Assembly (NCBI GenBank): GCA_030629775.1
Contig: DAOVOJ010000004.1
Coordinates: forward strand, 1-34,405
Source: Candidatus Moraniibacteriota bacterium
GTDB taxonomy: Bacteria; Patescibacteriota; Minisyncoccia; JAHIHE01; DAOVOJ01
DNA: 34,405 nucleotides
Direction: 5' to 3'
The notes beneath the pieces were generated by a model, which searched no databases, had not been told where the DNA came from, and saw nothing but the letters and a program-made list of their open reading frames with translations. Position numbers and translations under genes: made by a program. Of the stretch, positions 28,276-34,405 are shown piece by piece (within the stretch, counting starts at the first letter, position 1; each line of letters starts with the position of its first letter).

Positions 28276-28432
28276 GTTATTCCGACCGAAGTGACCCTGC
28301 GGCGATAGCCGAAGAGAGAACGGAGTGGAGGAATCTGTAAGGGGAATATACTTGTGTTTTGTAAAGATATATTGAAACACAACACTTTACTCTTTTACAG
28401 ATCCTTCGACTCCTATCGTCGCTCAGGATGAC
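28276..28432. repeat. Inverted repeat element 2 (same family), imperfect GTTATTCCGA...TCAGGATGAC termini
   Basis: Internal match to elements 3/4 (GGCGATAGCCGAAG..; GATCCTTCGACTCCTATCGTCGCTCAGGATGAC); flanks TTACGCGTTT and CTCAAACACGTAAG. Confidence 0.75.
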
Positions 28433-28488
28433 AAGCTCAAACACGTAAGCTTTAAAAAATAGCATTCTAATTTCCTAATTTCTCAATC

Positions 28489-28523
28489 AAAAAATCTCCT
28501 CTATATAAAATAAAAGAGATTTT
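28489..28523 (-). terminator. Terminator-like hairpin downstream of efp
   Basis: Minus strand reads AAAATCTCTTTT...GAGGAGATTTTTT. Confidence 0.5.
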
Positions 28524-28556
28524 GCAAAATGGTAATATTATTTGAAAGAGATCCAA

Positions 28557-29114
28557 CTACTCTTTCCCGTCATACCTTCCCGTCTCGGTTTTAATTTTCA
28601 AAACATCTTCTTCTTTAATATGCAAAGGCACGGAGATTTTCAAACCGGTTTCAAGAGTAACTATTTTTGATCCACCGTCAACGGTGTTACCTTTGATTCC
28701 CGGCGGAGCGCTAATAACTTTTAATTTTACCTCCGGTGGCAGAATAATGCTAATTGGATTGCCGCGATACTTTTTAATTTTGACGATAATTTCTTCTACC
28801 AAATAATCAGCTTTACCACCAAGCTGGCTCTCGTTCAGACTAAACTGTTCGTAAGATTCTTGATCCATAAAATAAAAATCTTCCCCTTCTTTATAAAGAA
28901 ATTGGGCTTTTAATTCCTCAAGCTCCGCCTCTTCAAATTTATCGCCACTTTTGTATGTTTTATCAAGAACGCCGCCGGTAATCAAATTTCTAATTTTCGT
29001 CCGCAAAACTGCCCCGCCCCGCCCCATTTTACTGTGCTGGGTTTCCAAAATCTCATAAGGTTCATTGTCAATTTGAATAGTCGTTCCCTTTTTTAGATCG
29101 CTAATGGAAAGCAT
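28557..29114 (-). CDS. efp: Elongation factor P
   Basis: LSISDLKKGTTIQIDNEPYEILETQHSKMGRGGAVLRTKIRNLITGGVLDKTYKSGDKFEEAELE; C-terminal PGIKGNTVDGGSKIVTLETGLKISVPLHIKEEDVLKIKTETGRYDGK. Confidence 0.96.
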   Translation of the reverse strand: MLSISDLKKGTTIQIDNEPYEILETQHSKMGRGGAVLRTKIRNLITGGVLDKTYKSGDKFEEAELEELKAQFLYKEGEDFYFMDQESYEQFSLNESQLGGKADYLVEEIIVKIKKYRGNPISIILPPEVKLKVISAPPGIKGNTVDGGSKIVTLETGLKISVPLHIKEEDVLKIKTETGRYDGKE

Positions 29115-29252
29115 GATTTTAGATTATGTTATTAATGTCGATAACAATTGTAATTTAACTTATTTTTTTACTTTTGACAAGAGAAAATGAATCACGAATC
29201 ACGAATTAAGAATTTCTTATTCTTAATTCGTGATTTGTAATTCTTGATTCTT

Positions 29253-30770
29253 ATGCCTAAATCAAAGATATTTTTACTATCCTGCCTCTCGTTCATCGCA
29301 GGAATTTTTTTAAGCGGCTTTTTAAATATTGACCAATGGATATTATTACTGCTGATGAGCTGGGTGATAGCGGCGGCTTATATTTTTAAAAAAGATAGAA
29401 AAACAATGGCAATCTTTTTTTGCCTGTTATTTATTTTGAGCGGATTGTTTAGAGCGCAAAGCGTAGCGATCAGCCAGGAAAAATTATCAGAAATAATGAA
29501 ATGCGCGAATCAGAAAATGGTTTTAGGGGGAACGATTGGCAAAGAGCCGGAGATTAAAAACGGCAAACAAAAGTTAATTTTGGGAAATATTCATAATATA
29601 GGGTCCGTAGAAACAAGACACTGTCTCGTCTCTACGGCAGACAAAATATTAATTTACGCTGACAAATATCCGGAATATCGCTATGGCGACGTTTTGAAAA
29701 TTTCAACCAAACTGAAAATCCCGGAAAGTTTTGATGGATTTGATTATCAAAATTATTTATTTTCTCAGGGTATTTATTACCTTTCATATTATCCTAAAAT
29801 AGAATTTATAGGTGCTGTAGAGGCAGGTCGCGACCCGCCTCTACAAAAAAAATATTACGCCCAAATTTTGTCTTTCAAAAAAAATTTAATAGATCTGAAT
29901 AAATCAATTTATCCTCAGTCTCAAGCGTTAATAATTAACGCTATGGTTTTGGGAAATAAAACTGAAATTTCTCAAGAGGTTTTAGAAAATTTCAACCTTA
30001 CCGGCACGCGGCACATTGTTGCTATTTCCGGCTTGCATATTACCATTATTACCATAATGTTGATGTATCTTTTGCTGGCAGTGGGAATAAATCGCAATCG
30101 CGCGTTTTATCTTGCCGTTCTGCTGATAGCTTTTTTTGTAATTATGATCGGCTTGCCACCTTCGGCGATTAGAGCGGCGGTAATGGGCGGAATGGTTTTG
30201 CTGGCGATCAAAGTCGGGCGACTCAACAATTCTCTTAACGCGATTGTTTTTGCCGCGGCGGCAATGCTTCTAATAAATCCTAATTTGCTATGGCATAATG
30301 TCGGCTTCCAGCTTTCCTTCGCGGCAGTTTTAGGAATTGTTTATCTTTTTCCTGTTTTAGAAAAATATTCCGAGAAAATTATAAAAAACGATCTAGTAAT
30401 ATATCGTTTTATAAGAAGCATAATTTTAATTACTCTCTCAGCCCAAATCGCTACCTTGCCGATTTTGATCAACAGTTTTGAAAGTTTATCTTTAAGTTCA
30501 ATTTTAGCTAATGTTTTAATTTTGCCGCTCGTGCCGGCAGTTATTTTAGGCAGTTTCTTAGTTATGCTTATCAGTAGTGTTTCTCTTTTCTTCGGACAAA
30601 TTATTTCCTGGCCAATTTGGCTGGCGGTAACTTATCAAATGAAAATCATTGAATACCTCGCCGGATTTTCTTGGTCAGCGATCACGATTAAAAATTTCCC
30701 GGCTTGGGTTTTTGGAATTTATTATTTGTTATTGGCGATTTTTCTTGCCAAAAACGGGAAAACAAGCTAA
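29253..30770 (+). CDS. comEC: ComEC/Rec2 competence-type DNA channel protein; ORF called from TTG at 29244, ATG 29253 more likely
   Basis: ALIINAMVLGNKTEISQEVLENFNLTGTRHIVAISGLHITIITIMLMYLLLAVGI; LPPSAIRAAVMGGMVLLAIKVGR; LLINPNLLWHNVGFQLSFAAVLGIV. Confidence 0.93.
   Translation: MPKSKIFLLSCLSFIAGIFLSGFLNIDQWILLLLMSWVIAAAYIFKKDRKTMAIFFCLLFILSGLFRAQSVAISQEKLSEIMKCANQKMVLGGTIGKEPEIKNGKQKLILGNIHNIGSVETRHCLVSTADKILIYADKYPEYRYGDVLKISTKLKIPESFDGFDYQNYLFSQGIYYLSYYPKIEFIGAVEAGRDPPLQKKYYAQILSFKKNLIDLNKSIYPQSQALIINAMVLGNKTEISQEVLENFNLTGTRHIVAISGLHITIITIMLMYLLLAVGINRNRAFYLAVLLIAFFVIMIGLPPSAIRAAVMGGMVLLAIKVGRLNNSLNAIVFAAAAMLLINPNLLWHNVGFQLSFAAVLGIVYLFPVLEKYSEKIIKNDLVIYRFIRSIILITLSAQIATLPILINSFESLSLSSILANVLILPLVPAVILGSFLVMLISSVSLFFGQIISWPIWLAVTYQMKIIEYLAGFSWSAITIKNFPAWVFGIYYLLLAIFLAKNGKTS
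29605..29637. repeat. Palindrome within comEC (CCGTAGAAACAAGACA-C-TGTCTCGTCTCTACGG)
   Basis: 14/16 arm matches, 1-nt centre; translated in frame. Confidence 0.8.
29816..29845. repeat. 30-nt near-perfect palindrome within comEC (TGTAGAGGCAGGTCG|CGACCCGCCTCTACA)
   Basis: 14/15 arm matches; translated in frame as AVEAGRDPPLQ. Confidence 0.88.
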
Positions 30771-30805
30771 ATTATAATTGTAATAGGACTTACGCGTTTG
30801 AGTCT

Positions 30806-30918
30806 GTCATCCTGAGCGACGATAGGAATCGAAGGATTCCCGTGCGATAATTCTAAGAGCTGTCAGAAAGGGATCCTTCGACTCCACTCCGCTATCGCTT
30901 CGTTCCGCTCAGGATGAC
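30806..30918 (+). repeat. Inverted repeat element 3 (113 bp), upstream of cysS
   Basis: GTCATCCTGA...TCAGGATGAC; near-identical to the reverse complement of element 4. Confidence 0.9.
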
Positions 30919-30963
30919 AGCTAAAGTTTATTTCGTGATTTAAAACACTTAAACAAAAAACTT

Positions 30964-32370
30964 ATGCCTCTCAAACTTTATAACACTCTCACCAAGAAAA
31001 AAGAAAAATTTATCCCCATTAATAAAAATAAAGTCGGGATGTATTCTTGCGGACCGACGGTTTATAACCACGCCCACATTGGCAATCTGCGTTCTTATTT
31101 GGCGGCGGACCTTTTACAGAAGACGCTAAAATATAACGGCTACAAAATAAACTGGGTGATGAATTTTACGGACATTGATGATAAAACCATTAAAGGCGTA
31201 ACGGAAAATTATACTAAAGCGGCTGATAATAATGACCTGAAAAAATACACTCAGAAATATATTAACATTTTTAAAAGCGATCTAGCAAAATTAAATATTG
31301 AAAAGCCTGACTTTGTCAGAGCGACTGACAAGATTGAAGAGATAAAAAAAATGATCAAGAAAATTGTTGATTTAGGGTTTGGTTACGAAAAAGACGGCTC
31401 AATTTATTTTGACATTAAAAAATATCAAGAGAAATATCGGGACTATGGCAAATTAGTAGGAGAGAATTTTATGAAAGGAATGAAATTTGGCGCAACTGTC
31501 AACGCCGACGAATATGAAAAAGAAAATATTGGCGATTTTGCATTGTGGCGAGAATGGAAAGAAAACGACAGCAACATTTTTTGGGAGAATGAAAATTTTC
31601 CGAAAGGCAAGCCGGGCTGGCACATTGAATGCTCTGCTATCGGCGCCGATAAGCTAGGTGACCAATTTGACATCCATAGCGGGGGAGTGGATTTAATTTT
31701 TCCCCACCACTCCAACGAAATCGCCCAAAGCCAGACGGCGAGCGGCAAAGTTCCATTCGTAAAATACTGGTTTCACTCAGAACATCTTTTAGTAAACGAA
31801 GAAAAGATGGCAAAGTCAAAAGGGAATTTCTTTACTCTTAAAGATATAGAAGAGAAAAATTTTAACCCGCTCGCTTTGCGATATTTATGCTTAGGCGCCC
31901 ATTACCATTCCACATTAAATTTTACATGGCAGAGTTTAGAGGCAAGCCAGAATGCGTTGGAGAGGCTGTGTGAGTTTATGAAATCGGACGAATCACGAAT
32001 CACGAATCACGAATTAGAAATAGAGGTGGAGAGTAAATATGAAAGTTTATTTTTAGAAGCGATCAATAATGATCTGGACACGCCGCGCGCGTTGGCGATT
32101 GTTTGGGAAATGATTAAGTCAAAAGAGATGAGTTATCAAAACAAGAAAGCGCTGCTTTTAAAATTTGATCGTATTTTAGGATTGGGCTTGAGTCAAGTAA
32201 AAAAAGAGAAATTAATAATTCCCGATGAAATTCAAATATTAATCAAAGAAAGAGAAGAGGCGAGGGAAAATAAAAATTGGAAAAGAGCGGATGAATTGAG
32301 AGAGGTTATTAAGAAGAAGGGGTTTTTGGTTGAGGATGTGGAGAGCGAAACGGATATTAGAAAATTATAG
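30964..32370 (+). CDS. cysS: Cysteinyl-tRNA synthetase
   Basis: GMYSCGPTVYNHAHIGNLRSYLAADLL; NFTDIDDKTI; GWHIECSAIGADKLGDQFDIHSGGVDLIFPHHSNEIAQS; KMAKSKGNFFTLKDI. Confidence 0.97.
   Translation: MPLKLYNTLTKKKEKFIPINKNKVGMYSCGPTVYNHAHIGNLRSYLAADLLQKTLKYNGYKINWVMNFTDIDDKTIKGVTENYTKAADNNDLKKYTQKYINIFKSDLAKLNIEKPDFVRATDKIEEIKKMIKKIVDLGFGYEKDGSIYFDIKKYQEKYRDYGKLVGENFMKGMKFGATVNADEYEKENIGDFALWREWKENDSNIFWENENFPKGKPGWHIECSAIGADKLGDQFDIHSGGVDLIFPHHSNEIAQSQTASGKVPFVKYWFHSEHLLVNEEKMAKSKGNFFTLKDIEEKNFNPLALRYLCLGAHYHSTLNFTWQSLEASQNALERLCEFMKSDESRITNHELEIEVESKYESLFLEAINNDLDTPRALAIVWEMIKSKEMSYQNKKALLLKFDRILGLGLSQVKKEKLIIPDEIQILIKEREEARENKNWKRADELREVIKKKGFLVEDVESETDIRKL
31990..32017 (+). repeat. Heptamer array inside cysS: GAATCAC x3 + GAATTAG
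   Basis: Direct 7-nt tandem units, translated as ESRITNHE. Confidence 0.88.
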
Positions 32371-32372
32371 CC

Positions 32373-32484
32373 GTCATCCTGAGCGGAACAGAGCGATAGC
32401 GAAGTGGAGCCGAAGGATCCCTTCCTGACAGCTCTTAGAATTATCGTACGGAAATCCTTCGGCTCGTTCCTCGCTCAGGATGAC
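32373..32484 (-). repeat. Inverted repeat element 4 (112 bp), downstream of cysS, inverted relative to element 3
   Basis: GTCATCCTGA...TCAGGATGAC; core GGATTTCCGTACGATAATTCTAAGAGCTGTCAGGAAGGGATCC on the minus strand. Confidence 0.9.
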
Positions 32485-32584
32485 GGTTATTATGACGCTT
32501 GCTCTTGCCAAAATCGTAAATTTCAATATAATAAAATAGTATCATAAACGCTTAATACTAACTACTTGATACTTAATACTAAAA

Positions 32585-32660
32585 GGGCCGGTAGCTCATC
32601 TGGTAGAGCGCCTCGTTTGCACCGAGGAGGTGGCGGGTTCAAGTCCTGTCCGGTCCACCA
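32585..32660 (+). tRNA. tRNA-Ala(TGC), CCA encoded
   Basis: Acceptor GGGCCGG/CCGGTCC, anticodon stem-loop CCTCG-TTTGCAC-CGAGG, T arm GCGGG-TTCAAGT-CCTGT, ACCA end. Confidence 0.96.
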
Positions 32661-32667
32661 ATAAAAG

Positions 32668-32797
32668 TGTTGGTTCCATAGTAGCAACAACCCCGTGGAA
32701 CCAGAATGCGAAACTTTATTGTAAACATTCTGCATTAAGGATTCCACAGCCCGGAGCCTGCCCCGTACTGCGATACGGGGGGACCATGGAACCAACA
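32668..32797. repeat. Structured 130-bp inverted-repeat element directly after tRNA-Ala
   Basis: TGTTGGTTCCAT...ATGGAACCAACA termini; nested GTGGAACCAGAATG/CATTCT..TTCCAC; inner hairpin CCCCGTACTGCGATACGGGG. Confidence 0.75.
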
Positions 32798-32847
32798 TCC
32801 AAAATTTGTTTAAATGTTAGTATGTTTAAATGTTTAAATGATTTTGC

Positions 32848-32876
32848 TTGACACAAATCAATCTTAGACGGATAAT
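32848..32876 (+). promoter_or_regulatory. Sigma70-like promoter TTGACA-N17-GATAAT
   Basis: Exact -35 hexamer and 17-bp spacer; SD GAAAGGGGGTG precedes the following ORF. Confidence 0.7.
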
Positions 32877-32933
32877 AGAGACATAAAAAAGCAAAAATAA
32901 AAATTAACATTAAAACGAAAGGGGGTGAAAGAA

Positions 32934-33623
32934 ATGCAATATCTTTTAATGACTGATTATTATTTTCTGATGCTAAACGCAATGGTGGATTTTTTTAGTT
33001 CTCTATTTTCACAAGGAATGATCGCTGCTTTAATTATTTTAATTCTTGGCGGAATTTTCGGAGTTGAATTTGGCAAAGTCGCCAAAAAATTATGTAATAA
33101 AATAAAAATTGATAAAGCTCTGGAGGCGGCCGGATTGAAAAAATTTTTAAGCAAAGGAAATGTTAAATTTTCTTTCGGCGGTTTAATTGAGTGGATGGTA
33201 AAATGGTTTGTGATTTTGTTTGCCTTGATGATCGCGGTTGATATGCTAGCCTTAAAACAAGTTTCAGATTTCCTAAGCGAGATTCTCGGTTACATTCCTA
33301 ATCTCATCGGAGCCCTGGCTATTTTAGCAGTTGCCCTGACGGTCGCTCAATTTGTTTATGAAGCAATTAAAGGAACGGCAAAAGCGGCAAACATTAAAGT
33401 CTACAATCTTTTGGCGGTGATGGCTAAATGGACAATAATTATTATCGCTGTTTTAGTAGCATTGGAACAACTGGGATTCAAAACTTCAGTGCTTCAAATT
33501 TTCGCCGGCGGATTATCGTTAATGCTAGCTCTTGCCGGAGGATTAGCTTTTGGCTTAGGAGGACAAGGATTAGCGAGAGAAATTTTGGATGAGATAAAAA
33601 AGAAGGTATCGGGAAGAGAATAG
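32934..33623 (+). CDS. Conserved TM-helix (MscS-like small) membrane protein; ORF called from GTG 32925, ATG 32934 preferred
   Basis: Repeated VARxxxxAI-like TM helices: GALAILAVALTVAQFVYEAIKGTAKAANI; GGLSLMLALAGGLAFGLGGQGLAREILDEIKKKV; SD AGGGGGTG 6-8 nt before the ATG. Confidence 0.8.
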   Translation: MQYLLMTDYYFLMLNAMVDFFSSLFSQGMIAALIILILGGIFGVEFGKVAKKLCNKIKIDKALEAAGLKKFLSKGNVKFSFGGLIEWMVKWFVILFALMIAVDMLALKQVSDFLSEILGYIPNLIGALAILAVALTVAQFVYEAIKGTAKAANIKVYNLLAVMAKWTIIIIAVLVALEQLGFKTSVLQIFAGGLSLMLALAGGLAFGLGGQGLAREILDEIKKKVSGRE

Positions 33624-33675
33624 TTTTTTTGTAAATCTTTTCTTAAGAGGGGGTTAGGGGTATATTATTTAAAGA

Positions 33676-33800
33676 TAATTTTCAATTTTCAATTTCTAAT
33701 TTTCAATCAATTCTCAATGACTAAATTTCCAATAATCTAAATGTTTGGAAATTGAAAATTGATTATTCGTTGAAAATTGAGAATTGGAAATTGAGGATTT
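33676..33800. repeat. Inverted heptamer arrays (TTTTCAA words / GAAAATT words)
   Basis: ttttcaattttcaatttctaattttcaatc... facing ...gaaaattgattattcgttgaaaattgagaattggaaattgagg. Confidence 0.8.
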
Positions 33801-33882
33801 ACAAAACACACCCCTAACCACTCTCAAGAAAGAAATAATTGCCCACCCCTAACCCCTCTCGAGAAGGGAATAATTTATATGC

Positions 33883-33910
33883 TTGACAGCTTAAAAGGTT
33901 GTGTTACACT
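33883..33910 (+). promoter_or_regulatory. Promoter TTGACA-N16-TACACT
   Basis: Exact -35 hexamer, 16-bp spacer; followed by an ORF-less segment ending in a terminator. Confidence 0.5.
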
Positions 33911-34030
33911 GAAAAGCAGTTGGATAAATAAAATAAAAATAGCAAAATCTAAATGAGAAAAATAGAGACAATCTACTCTTATCAAAGAAAACGACGGGAA
34001 TAGGAATTTTAGGGTTTGTTAAAAACTTTA

Positions 34031-34064
34031 AAATACCGCTTTCCAAAAAGCGGTATTTTGTTTG
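34031..34064 (+). terminator. Rho-independent terminator AAATACCGCTT-TCCAAA-AAGCGGTATTT-TGTTTG
   Basis: 11-bp perfect stem, 6-nt loop, T-rich tail. Confidence 0.85.
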
Positions 34065-34154
34065 TCATTTATTTATCATGTAGCGCGAAATGTGTAACAT
34101 GTAACATTATATTTTTATATAGTTATATGTTATACATTATACGTTATACGAATT

Positions 34155-34168
34155 GCTCTTTAACAATT
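34155..34168 (+). promoter_or_regulatory. rRNA boxA antitermination motif (TGCTCTTTAACAAT)
   Basis: Matches the E. coli rrn boxA TGCTCTTTAACA; lies about 100 nt before the 23S start. Confidence 0.75.
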
Positions 34169-34261
34169 GAATAAATAATAAGTAGGTAAAACAATCATTA
34201 CCGTAATCACCAAAAAACAATATAGCAATTATTAATTGCTAGTCAATTTTATGCTAATATA

Positions 34262-34405
34262 AACTCGTAAGGGTGTATGGTGGATGCCTAGACATAAAGA
34301 AACGATGAAGGACGCGACATGGCTGCGATAAGCCTCGGGGACCCGCTCAGTAGGGTATGATCCGGGGATTTCCGAATGGGGTAACCCGCGTTGATTAATC
34401 TCAGC
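34262..34405 (+). rRNA. rrl: 23S ribosomal RNA, 5' end (truncated by window end)
   Basis: GGTGGATGCCTAGACATAAAGAAACGATGAAGGACGCGACATGGCTGCGATAAGCCTCGGGGA...CCGGGGATTTCCGAATGGGGTAACCC. Confidence 0.96.

Noticed and set aside
32562-32982. ORFs 32562..32798(-), 32630..32851(+), 32716..32982(-)
   Set aside because: They overlap tRNA-Ala, the structured inverted-repeat element and the promoter of the TM-helix gene; no protein-like features
1-34405. Alternative genetic code 25 (TGA = Gly)
   Set aside because: TGA works as a normal stop, e.g. the minor pilin gene ending ..TTTAATTGA at 8772, and pilN and dacA-like genes also end in TGA

Overview
This window looks like a Candidate Phyla Radiation (Patescibacteria, Parcubacteria-like) chromosome segment. 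It is AT-rich, uses standard stops including TGA, and almost every gene is on the + strand. Main content: (1) a two-component pair followed by a type IV pilus locus (pilB, pilC, three prepilin-like genes, pilM, pilN, pilO); (2) cell-wall and division genes (D,D-carboxypeptidase, mraY, ftsA, ftsZ); (3) a three-gene surface-protein cassette (T4SS-type pilin fusion, multidomain papain-like protease, DUF333/Cys-rich protein with an LPKTA-TM-K/R tail) lying between ftsA and ftsZ; (4) housekeeping genes rpsU, yqeY-like, ybeY, nrdD, nrdG, YggU/DUF167, efp (minus strand), comEC, cysS and a TM-helix/MscS-like gene; (5) tRNA-Arg(TCT), tRNA-Ala(TGC), and the 5' end of a 23S rRNA with a boxA-like leader and no 16S immediately upstream. 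The most unusual signals are: a prepilin carrying seven W-x-D-x-R-N-G-x-x-D-I-Y motifs (a candidate 7-bladed propeller); intergenic arrays of locus-specific 7-8 nt words in inverted arrangement that run through start codons into prepilin leader peptides and in frame into cysS; two palindromes translated in frame within comEC; and a family of GTCATCCTGA...TCAGGATGAC elements, two of which flank cysS in inverted orientation. All calls come from reading the sequence; no database search was run.
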